From Theocolax elegans (lineage: Eukaryota; Arthropoda; Insecta; Hymenoptera; Cerocephalidae), in contig CM047428.1 in assembly GCA_026168455.1 (NCBI GenBank), positions 40,749,513 through 40,813,512 of the forward strand: a DNA stretch of 64,000 nt, in the 5' to 3' direction. The notes under the pieces are model-generated. The model saw only the letters and a list, made by a program, of their open reading frames with translations. It was not told the DNA's origin and did not search any database. Both the position numbers and the translations under genes were made by a program. Below, piece by piece: positions 31,640 through 42,950 of this stretch. Position 1 is the first letter of the stretch. Each line of letters opens with the position of its first letter.

Positions 31640-33609
31640 TACAATTAACGAAGATCATAACAAAACAAATTATTTAGGTCAATTGAACAATGAATGCTAA
31701 TTTTGTAAAGCAAAATATTTTGCCTGTTAAGTATCTTACGGTAAAACATTTGTTCATTGCTGTCACAAGAATAAAGTATCATTAGGTAATGAACTATATC
31801 CAGAAATTTTTAAAAAATTATTGTTTAGCAATAATTTAATAAGCATTAGCTAAAAAAAAATATTCCACAGTGTAATAATTCATTTGCATTCGCCAGTTTC
31901 GGTGCAAAGTTAATACATTTTAAATCAGCTGGACCATAATTATTAAAATATGTGGACAAGTGTACCACAACTCATATGTTCTACATCCGAATGAAAATGA
32001 AGTGCCTAAATATAATCAATTGTACATTGCAAATAATTATAGAGTAAATAATTACAAAATTGAAAAAGCTAATATAAACTTATTAAGTATTCTAAATGAC
32101 TTTTTATCGTCAAACAAAGTTTATGCAAAATCATATACAATGATGCATGAAATAGAAAAAGAAGAAAAGAATAAAACAAAAAGTAAGAATGTTATACAAT
32201 AAGAAGTATACATGTCATTAACAAGAGATAATACTCATGTAAATAAATCTTATTTTGCAACATGTAATGAAGTGGCTGTCGTATACGTAGGAAATAATGG
32301 TGAACCATCTATTGATCGTGATATTTGTATTCATCCAAAAAGTGATAAACCACAAAACATAAATATACTTAGTAAAAATATAGATCCCATGGTTTATCCT
32401 TTAATATTTCCATATGGAAATTCTGGATGGAGTCCTTACATGAAAAGTTCATATAATCCTAATAAAAATACAAATGTATCTTCAATATTATTCTTATAAA
32501 TTGAGCATTACAAATGACTTTAATATATGTTTGAATTTAAAAAATTTGTCTTAACAATTTATTGTTGATGTATGGACAAGAATTGAAGGAAGTCGATTAT
32601 GTTATTTACGCACAAATCAAGCTTAATTACGCACTGAAATGCATAGAGGATTAATGCACCACATATTTAATAAAAAACAATTTATTCAATCTCAAATTGG
32701 AAAAATGGTAATTCTTCCATCATCTTATATAGGCAGTTCTCGAGCCATACAACAAAATTATTTAGATTCAATGACTCAACTGCAAACTGATGGGAAACCT
32801 GATTTTTAACAATGATGTGTAATCCTAACTGGAGAGAAATTAAAGAAAATTTAAAACCATTCAAAACAACTTTAGATTGTCCAGATTTAATATCAAGAGT
32901 ATTCTACGAAAAAGTTAAAATTTAAAAAAATGAAATTTTAAAAAAGAACATATTTGGACAAGTTAAAGGATTTATTTATGTTATAGAATTTCAAGAGCGT
33001 GGATTACTGCATATTCATATGCTAATTTGGTTATATGCACACGACAAATTTCGTGATACTGATGAAATTGATAAAATTATAAATGCTGAAATACCTGATG
33101 AAAAAAAATATCCTAGATCATACAAAATAGTAAAAAATAATATGATACACGGTCTATGTGGTAAACAAAACATAAACTGTATATGTATGTGTGAAGATAA
33201 AACATATTGCACCAAAAATTTTCCAAAACCATTTGCAACTAAGACACAATATAATGCAGATAGCTATCCTATATATCGACGTAGAAATAATGGCGTTCAA
33301 ATAACACATTTAAAAACTAAAATTGCAGACAACAGTTTTATTGTACCATACAATCCATATATATTATTATTGTTAGAATGCCATATAAATGTAGAAATTT
33401 GTAGTACAATAAAAGCTATTAAATATTTATTTAAATATATTCACAAAGGACCAGATACTGCTTTTGTCAAATTTACAACAAAATTTAATACAAATGAAGA
33501 AAATAATATGAACGAAGATGATAAAACATACAATTATGATGAAATAACAACATATTTCTACAAAATATGTACGTGCACCAGAAGCAATGTATCGTATTTT
33601 AGAGTATAA
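31640..33609 (+). pseudogene. Helitron Rep N-terminal region and HUH nuclease
   Basis: Fragments in changing frames. Near 31690-31800 there is a Cys-rich zinc-like segment (C-x2-C, then HCCHK). Near 31945-32030 comes CGQVYHNSYVLHP, the usual Helitron motif, then a block at 32212-32499 with DPMVYPLIFPYGNSGW. The HUH motif GLLHIHMLIWL is near 33002-33035. The CGKQNINCICM Cys segment follows, and the two-tyrosine motif YLFKYIHKG is near 33423-33450. In the family this domain nicks and rejoins DNA in rolling-circle transposition. Stops and shifts throughout make it non-functional. Confidence 0.85.
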
Positions 33610-35328
33610 AATGCAATACTTGATAAAAATGTTGATACAACATTAACATCTCGGTTCAAAATAAATGAACAAGATAAAAACGCAAGATAATATTTATATC
33701 ATGAAATTCCTCATCAATATGTTTTTGATAAACGAAACAAGAGATGGCAGCCAAGAAAAAAAATTACAAAACCTATCATCAGTAGAATGTATTTTGTAAA
33801 TCCAAATAAACGTGAAACATACGTTTCACGACTTTTATTACCACATGTTCGAAGTGTTAAATCTTTTAAAGACGTACGTACAGTAGATAATGTAGTTTAT
33901 GAGAAATTCGAAGATGTTTGCATAACAAAAGGTTTAATTAGTACTGACGATGAGTGGGATAAATGCTTAACTGAAGCAGCAGTATTTAAGTTTCCACAAT
34001 CTATGTGTGAATTGTTTGCATAAATACTAGTATTCCAAAATCCTCTTGACGCATTAAAATTATATACTAAACACATGATAAATTTCTTCAATCCTAAATT
34101 GCCACCAACTCAGGCAGAAAAGGAAGCATTGAAAATCATTGAAGATATGTTAATATTACATGGAAGTATTTAACTGATTATAATTTAGACAGTATTAATA
34201 GCTACAATAAATTTGAAGAATATATTAATGATGAGTCAGAATGTATTAACAATGTAAATTTAATCGATTCGTTAACAACTGATCAAAAACATATTTTTAA
34301 ATTAGTTATCGATGCAACTATTAACAATTTAGGGAAATCTTTGTATTTCATCGATGGTCCTGGTGGTAGTGGTAAAAGTTATTTACATAACGTAATTATT
34401 GAATATCTAATGTCAATAAAAATACCAATGATAACAATGGCATGGACTGGTATCGCTGCTAATTTATTAATCAACGGTAGAACTGTTCATAGTATATTTA
34501 AATTACCACTACATGTTAATAAAGAAACAACTTGTAATATTAATCCAAATTCTAAACATGGCATAGTTTTAACAAATATAAAAATCATTATATGGGATGA
34601 AATATCAATGGTATCAAAATATGCTTTCGAAACAATTGATAAATTTCTTGATACATTAACGATTGATTTAACGAGACAATTATAATTCTTATGCACAACG
34701 TTTCGAAAACATTTTTGTTTCCCTCTCCAGGTGCGATCCTTTATTAAATAAAATTTGTGTACAATTAATGTTTACAATCACCTTTGACAATATTAATAAA
34801 TTATATACAATGTGAATAATCATGTACCCATTCTATTATTCATTAGGTCATATTATCCATTCGTGGATTTGTCAAATAATTTAATCTAACAAAAATCTAC
34901 AAATTAGCATAATGACAATAATTATTACTATAGCAACAAAGCTTAAAAATATTAATAGAATACTCACAGAAACCAAAATTCTCACATCACAACAATACTT
35001 GTATCGACAATATAAAACAACAATAAATAAATAAATAAATAAATAAATAAGAATAAATAATAATAAATACATGATATTAAAAACATTAAAAACACTTAAT
35101 AAATGTGTATATAGGACGATAACTAAACAACAGATAAATTTGTATAAGGTACGAAACATACGATTGATACAGAACATGACTAATTAAAATTGATTAGACG
35201 CTTAATAAGACTATAATACTATTCGGTAAACTAGGAATCTGTAAGAATCAAACAAGCAGCGGGTAAATTTGATTTTAAATTTCTTTGAATAATTGAAGAG
35301 AGAGTAAAATACTGCTTTCAGCGAAATA

Positions 35329-36297
35329 TTATTTATCCATGAATTTATGTATCAATGTTGTATACACTGATTGCAATTTATTAACATCTTCTTTTTTATT
35401 AAGTGGTTGTTTTGGCACATTTATATGTATTGTTTCAGAGATTATTCTTTTTCTCCAATTTCTCACTGTGCCTAATATATGAACATTATTAAAATCCATT
35501 TTATATCCCAATTTATTAATATGATTGTTAATAACACATTGTTTATTAATTTTTATACTATTCCTGCAGTGCTCATTGACTCTGGTTTTTACCATTCTTT
35601 TTGTTTCTCCTACATAATATGCACTACAATCAGTACATTTAATTCTATAAATTACCCCTTGTTGTTCTAATTTATTAGTTTTATCTTTTCCTCTGTGTAT
35701 AACCTGATTAAGTGTATTAACAATTTTAGGTTCAGTCTTAATATTATATTTTTTAACATTATTCGACATATTATCATACACATTTGGAACATATGGTAAA
35801 GTTAATATTACTGCATTTTTCTTTTTATTGCTTAAATTATTATTATTTAAATTATGTGCTGAATTATTGTGTTTTAACTGCGTACGTTTTTGTAAATTAT
35901 TATTTATAAATTTCTATGGATAATCATTATCAAGTACGATTTTTTTAACCAACTTAGTATTTTTCTTATGAAACATTTTGTCAGAGAGTAAAATAGACTT
36001 ATCAACTAGTGAAAATACCACGGCTCTTTTTTGTGATAAAGGATGTTCCGATTTAAAGTTTAATATTCTCCCAGAAAATGTTGGTTTGTGATACCAATCA
36101 ATTAAAATCTTATCAGAAGTTTTAATCAATTTTAGTTCAAGAAAATTTAACGTACGTTCTTGTTTAATTTCATACGTAAATTGCAATTGTTTGTGGTACG
36201 AATTAAAAATTGTAATAATTTCAGACAATTTATTTTTAGGAATTATCGTTATTATGTCATCAACATATCTGCAATAAATTAAAGGTTTAAATGACAA
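35329..36297 (-). pseudogene. Penelope RT C-terminal part and GIY-YIG endonuclease
   Basis: One frame broken by a TAG at 35914. The RT part starts with LIYCRYVDDI (catalytic Asp pair) and continues through the thumb. A TGA just upstream near 36306 and loss of earlier RT motifs show 5' truncation. After a basic linker the endonuclease reads GVIYRIKCTDC and YYVGETKR (GIY and YIG motifs) with the catalytic-type Arg in KTRVNEH. The C-terminal KRIISETIHI block follows. RT followed by GIY-YIG is diagnostic for Penelope-like elements. Confidence 0.92.
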
Positions 36298-36523
36298 TTT
36301 ACTAATTCATTTTTCTTCTAAATCTGCAATTATAATATCAGCAAAAAAATAATATACAAAAATGTATTTTTATTACAGAAAATTATTTGACAAATCCACT
36401 AATGGGTAATATGACCTAATGAATAATAGAACAGGTACATGATTATTTACATTGTATAAAATTTATTAATATTGTCAAAGGTGATTGTAAACATTAATTA
36501 TACACAAATTTTAATTAATCAAG

Positions 36524-36572
36524 AATTGCACCTGAAGAGGGAAACAAAAATGTTTCCGAAACGTTGTGCATT
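36524..36572 (+). other. Hammerhead-like motif of Penelope A (right end)
   Basis: GCAC, CTGAAGAG, six-base stem GGAAAC / GTTTCC, GAAACGTT, GTGC. The mirrored left copy is at about 34690-34735. Core elements fit the minimal hammerhead motifs described for Penelope elements. The G between CTGAAGA and the stem is atypical. Confidence 0.55.
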
Positions 36573-37031
36573 AGAATTATAATTGACTCGTTAAATCAAT
36601 CGTTAATGTATCAAGAAATATACTTTAATACGAGTGAATATAAGAAATAATTGATAAATTTTTTCAAGATATTTGTAAAAATTCTATGCCATTTGGAGGG
36701 AAAGTAGTAGTAACATCAGGTAATTTCAGACAAACTCTTACAATAGTACGACACGGAAACCGTACGAAAATAATAGAGTCTTGTGTAAAAAGTAGCTATT
36801 TGTGGTCATATTTCTCAAAACATTCACTATGTGAAAATCTAAGATTACAAAATTCAGATCATAAATTTAAAAATGGTTACTTGAAGTACGAGAAAATAAA
36901 AATGCCACAAAATTCGAATTAGAAAATAATGTTAAAGAAATTCCAAAAGATCTTCTTTGTACATCTGGCTTGATAACAGAAATTTTCGATCACAACATAG
37001 ATACCACAGATTCAACATTAAAAGAAAAAGT

Positions 37032-37675
37032 GTATTGTATTTCACACTCGTGAGTTGTATTTTTTGGTAGAATTAACGATTGCTTTAACGAGTCAATTTG
37101 ATTGTCTAATTGCACAACGTTTCGGAGACATATTTGTAGTGTTTACTCCATATCTTCGCGTGATGTTTTGATAAAATCCTTCGTTGTCAAGACGGTCAAT
37201 GAACCCCAAATTTTCCGGAGTCATGTTGATGTACGTAGAGGATACAAACAATCCACTCCTCTGTATATTATATTGTATTACACACTCGTGAGTTGTATTT
37301 TTTGGTAGAATTAACGATTGCTTTAACGAGTGAATTTGATTGTTTGTATCCTCTACGTACATCAACATGACTCCGGCAAATTTGGGGTTCATTGACCGTC
37401 TTGATAACGAAGGATTTTATCAAAACATCACGCGAAGATATGGAGTAAACACTACAAAATTGATGATGACAGGGTGAATTAATGACAAGTTGATAAACGC
37501 ATTGTGTAATGTTAAGGTAAAAATCTTTTTGTTGTTGACCATTATGTATTCAATATTAGTAATTATTATTAATAAAGTTTAGCACTTGAAGATGGAGACA
37601 AATATGTCTCCGAAACGTTGTGCAATTAGACAATCAAATTGACTCGTTAAAGCAATCGTTAATTCTACCAAAAAA
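37032..37675. mobile_element. Penelope-like element C, rearranged remnant with inverted ends
   Basis: Target duplication AAAAGAAAAAGT at 37020-37031 and 37676-37687. Both ends carry TTAACGATTG, CTTTAACGAGTCAATTTGA and the GCACAACGTTTCGGAGACA block in opposite orientation. The same terminal block, diverged, bounds element A. Internal segments around 37150-37260 and 37340-37460 are a further inverted repeat. The right end keeps the structured motif (37583-37623). Confidence 0.75.
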
Positions 37676-38275
37676 AAAAGAAAAAGTTATATTATCTCCT
37701 TTAAATTCAGATATATTACAAATTAATAATAATATAGTTGAAAAAATTAACGAAGAAATGTGTGTATACTACAGTGATGATAGAATTCAAAGTGACAACA
37801 ATGATAAATTGGCTGAATCAATACCTACCGACTTTTAAATTCGATAACGCCAAATGGATTACCTCCTCACAAACTAATATTAAAAAAAGGTACAATTATT
37901 AGTTGTTTAAAAAATTTAAATATTTCTCAGGGTCTTTGTAATGGAAGAAGATTAATAATAAAAGAAATGAAACAATATATGATAACTGCAGCAATTATCA
38001 CTGGGACAAATTTTGGAAAAATAATTTTTTGCCACGTATTGACCTAAAGCCGTGGTTAAAAAAAGTACCTTTGAAATGATAAGCAGACAATTTCCAATAC
38101 GGATAGGTTTCGCTATGACTATAAATGAAGCTCAAGGGCAATCATTTAATAAAGTTGGACTGTATTTAAATATACCTGTTTTCAGTCATGGGCAATTATA
38201 TGTTGCTTTATCAAGAACAACTTCAAAAAACTGTTTAAAAATACCAATGAATCATATATCATCATAATCACAAAT

Positions 38276-38745
38276 CATTTATAATATTAAAGATGATACT
38301 GACACTTATCAAAATAAAAGGAGAAAAATAAATAATGGACTAAAAATCATTACAAAAAATATAGTATATACAGAAATATTTGATTAATAATTAACTACAA
38401 ATAATGAAAAATTTGTTTTATATTCATCAATACATTTAATTTATGATTGAGTTATTGCCATTTTATTGTTTTTATGTTCAGCAAAGAATGTGGTTGAGTT
38501 ATCGCCATTATCAACGTTTAAATTTAAAATACAAATAAATAATTAACTACAAATAATGAAGAATTTTTTTATATTCATTAAAATATTTAATTTATGGTTG
38601 AGTTATCACCATTTTAATCTTTTTATGGACAGCAAAGAATGTGGTTGAGTTATCGCATTATTGACGTATAAATTTTTAAATACAAATGAATAATTTATTT
38701 TAAATAATGAGGTATTTACTTTTAAATATATGTATATATATATAT
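38276..38745. repeat. Direct tandem repeat of about 150 bp near the Helitron 3' side
   Basis: 38391-38546 is repeated at about 38547-38690, each unit containing GCAAAGAATGTGGTTGAG. (TA)n follows up to 38745. It may belong to the Helitron 3' end. Confidence 0.6.
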
Positions 38746-38893
38746 TATAACGGGTACGGATTTTCGAGTGTCGGCGCAGGTTAGGCCCCTGGATTATCGG
38801 CGATGTTCGTCGATAGGACCAAGTCGACTAGCCGGGATAATTGCGAATGGTAGCGCAGTGGTGAGGCTTCTGCCACGCGCTCCCGGGATCGTG
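38746..38893 (+). repeat. 5' terminal block of Gypsy-2 shared with Gypsy-3
   Basis: TATAACGGGTACGG at the start and CGCGCTCCCGGGATCGTG at the end. About 148 bp nearly identical to 51403-51547. It contains the box A-like TAGCGCAGTGG but is cut before the box B-like sequence of the Gypsy-3 copy. It does not resemble the 3' LTR of the same element beyond the first few bases. Confidence 0.7.
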
Positions 38894-39038
38894 AACAGAT
38901 GGAGCTTCGACTTGATGATTCCCGCAAAAGGCGGAACGCCTACAGCAATAGCTGCTAGGAAATTATTCGGCCGACGAGTTCAGTCAAGAAACTGACACTG
39001 TCAATGACCGGATATGGCGGGTCGAGAAGCGGACAGAA

Positions 39039-39487
39039 GTGATCTGCCGAGTCAGTGAGAAAACGCCAGGAGCGTTACCTGATGAGAGAGGTACGCACCT
39101 GATTGAGGAAAATCTCAACCGTACGACCGGACTACCTAGCGAGGACCTGCCAACAGCCCCAGAGGAGGGCCACTCTATCAGCCAATCCAGTCGGAGGGGT
39201 AGTCAATCTGACTGGATAATGCTAATAGCGACCGATGGGACGCCATTTGATGTGCCGCGGCTATTCTCCACATGTCTGGCAAAACAAATTGCCAAGACAA
39301 AAGCTCTACAAGAGCAAATGGGAAGTATGGCGGCACAGATAACGAGGCTAACCGATACCGTAAGCCACATGTCGTCCCAAAGAGCATCAAGTACGCGATT
39401 GGATCCACTAGCGCCACCCTGGGCGGAGCTTGGGAGGGGGAAGACACCTGGGTACCAGGAAGGCCCCCATGTGAAGAAAATTCACCC
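39039..39487 (+). pseudogene. gag: Gypsy-2 gag N-terminal segment
   Basis: Open frame whose C-terminal half (DWIMLIATDGTPFDVPRLFS through MSSQRASSTRLD) corresponds to EEWLSLVSEEGNIFKIPRSFS and the following heptad-like stretch in Gypsy-1. It ends at the TTAA where the piggyBac element begins. The true start codon is uncertain. Confidence 0.6.
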
Positions 39488-42105
39488 TTAAAATTTTGCC
39501 TGCGGGGGCGGTCGATATATCGACCACTTAAAATACACAACAAATTTAATGTTTTTAGATCAATTTTGATATTTTCAATGTATATAAAATAGTTTTATAA
39601 TTCCTCAAAATATTATTCACCTTGAAAATAGGTATTTCAAGGTCAAATTTCATCCCTAGTAGAAGCGAGAATTTTAGAGTGATTTCTTTCGTAATTTTAT
39701 ATACTGTTTATAAAAAATACTTTAAAAAATCACTGCGGTATCCTTAACCTTGAAAATTTACAGTCAAGGTCATATTGTATTTTATTTGCATAAACGAAAG
39801 TTCTATCTAGCGTTTTAGCGTTATTGATGAGGTCAAAACGGGAAAAAAAGTAAAAAAAATCCTAAAATTATCTTTGTTCATGAAAATGTCTATTTCGCGA
39901 TGAAATTTTAGTTTCCAAAACAAAATATCGAGCTTCAACCTTATTTTTGAAGGTTACATAAAATGCTGCGGCATTAATTTTCAGCGTGATCTAAAATCAA
40001 TGACGTAAACACAAAATCTGTTTTTTAATATTTCGGTCTGGGAGTTGGCATATCTTTGTTGTTCGTCAACTGGGTACGAAATAAGTGTCTACTGCAGAAA
40101 CTCGTCTAATCTTCAAAAATATTTTAATCTCAAAAAATTAATTTATTTTTTATTCATTCATATTTATAAATTTATAATACGATGCAGATTGGTACTTCTC
40201 ATGCATAACTTATTAATCTCCAGGATTTGCACAGTATATAATTTTTACTATTTTCACTTTTTGAATAATACACTATTGAATAGTGTAATATTATATCTTC
40301 TATAAAATGGCTGAACATAAAGCTTGGAGTAGCGGCGAGTCCGAACCAGAAAATGAGATATTAGAAAACGAGGTTTTAGACAATGGAGCAGAAACAAAGA
40401 CATCGGGGAAGTCAATTCGGAAGACTTTTCATATAAGGAAACTGAATTGTCTGAGGACGCGTATTTTTATTCATCAATCAAAGATTTTCAAGGTAGCTCC
40501 GAAATAAATTCGAATATCTCTTTTTCAGGAAATACACTAATTGATTATTTCAATTACTTTTGTGATTCTTCTTTGCTCAAAAAAATTGTAGAGGAAACCA
40601 ATCGTTACGCAACTCAAAATCCCATAACTCGTTCTTCCCACATGAAAGCTTGGTCCCCTGTCATAAAAACAGAATTGGAAACTTTTCTAGGCCTTTCCAT
40701 TCTAATGGGCCATGTCTGTAAAGGCGATTTACAAAGTTATTGGTCCACAGATCTTTTGTTACACACTCCAATTTTCGGCCAAGTAATGCCTCGCGATAGA
40801 TATATTCACATCCTACGATGTTTACGTTTTCATAATAATGAAGAAATCGAAAATCATCCTTTAGTGAAAATAAAGCCAGTAATAGAGCACGTGCAAAGCA
40901 AATTTTCAGCAGTTCTTACTCCAGGAAAAACTCTGTGCATAGATGAAAGTCTATTATTATGGAAAAGTAGGCTTCGATTCAAGCAGTACATTCCTTTGAA
41001 GAGTAATCGCTTTGGCATCAAGTTATTCATGATTGTAGACTGCGAGACGGGATTCGTGTTGGGTTTTATTGTTTATACTGGCGCAGACACTGATTATCAA
41101 AAGTTTGATTTGGGTGTTACTGGCGATATTGTAGCTCACTTTTTACAATCTTATTTTTATAAGGGTCATGTTGTATACATAGACAATTGGTATACATCTC
41201 CCACTTTGGCAGAATTTTTACACGATCGTGATACAGGTATGTGTGGTACAGTGAAGGCAAATAGAAAGGGAATGCTAAAGCTTGAAAGCAAGTTAGTTCG
41301 AGATGAAGTACAAGTCTCTCACAACGATGTGTGGATGGCAGTGAGGTGGGAAGATAAACGTAGCGTTCGTATGCTTACAACTGTGCACGAACTTGAATTC
41401 TGTGCAACTGGAAAAAAACGTTACATAACAAATAAAGATATTATAAAGCCAAGGTGTGTCCACGATTATAATCAAAATATGGGTGGTATTGATAATGTTG
41501 ATAGACAATTATCTATAACAGAAACAGTGCAAAAAACAATGAAATGGTATCGAAAGCTTTTTTTTCATCTTATTGATCTTTGTCTATCCAATGCTCATGC
41601 GTTGTATAAAATGAGAAACGTGAAAGCTATATTATTTCCTTCATTTAGATTGCAGGTTGCTAGATCATTACTGAAACTTGATCCTTCTGCACGCATATCT
41701 CCTTACAATGGCTCTCCCATTCGATTAGTTGGCCGCCACTTCCCGAGGCAAGGTACAAGTCGAAGATGCCACTTGTGCTCTTTGCGTAAGACACCACGTA
41801 GAACGACATACATTTGCCCTAGTTGTGAAACTTCTTTATGCGCAGCACCATGCTTTGAAGAGTACCACACAAAAGAGACATTACCGTAGAACCAATCATT
41901 CCTACGTGAGTGGCAAGGGGACTCACGGAAATCAAGTACCCCGAAACGTGAGAGGCAAGGGGACTCACGAAAATCAAGTTGATCCTGGGTTATGCTAAGA
42001 GCGAATGTCAGAATATTTCTTAACATCTTGACAAATGTAGCAGATGTTTGTTGCACTGTTTTAGAAGTGAATGCGACCTTGAATGTAAATTTTTAAGATC
42101 AATGA
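39488..42105 (+). mobile_element. piggyBac-superfamily DNA transposon in Gypsy-2 gag
   Basis: The left end is TTAA (39488-39491) followed by AATTTTGCCTGCGGGGGCGG. The transposase gene is 40307-41889. Gag homology resumes near 42106. I could not find a right terminal repeat mirroring the left one; a TTAA at 42020-42023 is a candidate right target. Between the gene and that point lies a roughly 31-bp direct repeat (GGCAAGGGGACTCACG twice, 41912-41975). Confidence 0.8.
40307..41889 (+). pseudogene. piggyBac-like transposase, single frameshift
   Basis: ATG at 40307. About 40 codons in one acidic N-terminal frame, then a one-base shift near 40400-40430 into the main frame, which is open for about 480 codons to 41889. 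It has the DDE_Tnp_1_7 core (FLGLSILMGH, MPRDRYIHILRCLRFHN). Catalytic Asp candidates lie in LCIDESLLLWKS, VVYIDNWYTSP and GGIDNVDRQLS. The C-terminal Cys-rich domain (CHLC, then CPSC, C, C, H) binds the terminal repeats in characterised members. The three Asp and the Cys domain are all kept. Only the N-terminal shift disables it, so it is among the youngest genes here. Confidence 0.9.
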
Positions 42106-42909
42106 TACCTCAGCTACTTGCACAACAACAAAGGAAAGTGGAGGAATTAGGACGAATTCACGTGCTCAATCAAACGCTGGTACGGAGCCAGCAAAACTTA
42201 CCAAGAAAAGCTGAACCTGGAATGCACCTCACGTACTCAAGGCGAAGACGAACCGGTACGTGAGTACATGAATTGCATGATAGGCATGCTACAAGAGCTC
42301 GTCTCCAAGCCTAGCGAGAGGAACCAGGTAGATCACCTCTACCGAAACATGCTGCCGAGAATCCAGCGCCGGTTCAAGCGAATCGAGGCGCAGACGATCG
42401 ACCAGCTGTTTGACTTGGCCAGCGAAGCGGAGAGGCTGCAACAGCGCGAAAAGCTCTACAAACCACCGCCAATGGAAGAGGAGCTGGTGCGGCCGGAGTT
42501 CGCGTATAAGGCCAAGAAGAAGTCACAGAAGGCTCCTCCGAAGGCAAAGGTAGCAGCGGTGGAATCCGATAAATCCACCACCGGCAAGAATCTGGTGGAG
42601 CTGGACGCGATTCTCACCCAGCTGAAGAAGCTGCTACCAAGTGAGAACGGGAGCGCAGCCGGGAGTAGCAAATCAGGAAGTCCCAAGAGTGGACGGCGGT
42701 TTGCTCAGAAAAAGAATCCGCCGAACCGGCCCGGAGAGCAGAGGGGCCAATACGAGAAGCCCCGCGGCGGAAAGAGCGCGGAAGGAGGGCCAAGCAGGAC
42801 GCCCTTCGATCCGAGCAAACCGATTTCCTGTAATGGGTGCGGTAACCTTGCGTATTTCCACAGCCATTGCCGTGACTGCAGTAAGGGAAACGCCTCCGGG
42901 AGCGGTTAA
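42106..42909 (+). pseudogene. gag: Gypsy-2 gag C-terminal segment with C4 zinc motif
   Basis: Homologous to Gypsy-1 gag from the WYQNEKHKW region: KRWYGASKTYQEKLNLE, DEPVREYMNCMIGML, DHLYRNMLPRIQRRFKR, KLYKPPPMEEE. One stop occurs at a Trp position near 42154. After a Lys-rich linker comes CNGC-x9-CRDC, then the frameshift heptamer and the stop at 42907-42909. Confidence 0.85.
42885..42891 (+). promoter_or_regulatory. Gag-pol -1 frameshift site, G GGA AAC
   Basis: In the gag phase, six codons before the stop. The -1 frame is open and leads into pol. Confidence 0.78.
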
Positions 42910-42950
42910 ACGGGACTCAGGCCGAACCCGAGGGCCAGAGAGTCCCCGAG

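Larger units (their letters stand above)
34650..36648 (-). mobile_element. Penelope-like element A with inverted termini
   Basis: Target duplication of about 16 bp (AATTGATAAATTTCTT at 34634-34649; near-identical at 36649-36664). It carries RT and GIY-YIG domains on the minus strand. Both ends have the same about 250-bp terminal sequence in opposite orientation (34650-34895 against 36371-36620), each with the CTGAAGAGG / GAAACGTTG structured motif. It is truncated within RT at its 5' end. Confidence 0.85.
34200..38267 (+). pseudogene. Helitron Pif1-like helicase, split by Penelope insertions
   Basis: Walker A GPGGSGKS near 34357-34380, Walker B IIWDEISM near 34590-34613, then an interruption at 34650. 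The frame picks up at 36652 with DKFFQDICKNSMPFGGKVVV, so the removed insertion restores the helicase reading apart from local damage. A second insertion lies at 37032-37675, then the sequence continues with LPPHKLILKKG and GLCNGRRLI (near 37858-37950) and finally [15 protein letters not shown] and YVALSRT near 38100-38220, the C-terminal helicase motifs. Scattered stops remain. Confidence 0.88.
31421..38275 (+). mobile_element. Degenerate Helitron rolling-circle transposon with two Penelope insertions
   Basis: Rep/helicase gene in pieces along the + strand, broken by many stops and by insertions at 34650-36648 and 37032-37675. It has a zinc-like N-terminus, a Rep domain with HUH and two-tyrosine motifs, and a Pif1-like SF1 helicase. 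The 3' terminus (hairpin plus CTRR) was not identified with confidence. Confidence 0.88.

Noticed and set aside
41890..42023. Right terminal repeat of the piggyBac element
   Set aside because: A TTAA occurs at 42020, but the bases before it do not mirror the left end, so the right boundary was left open.
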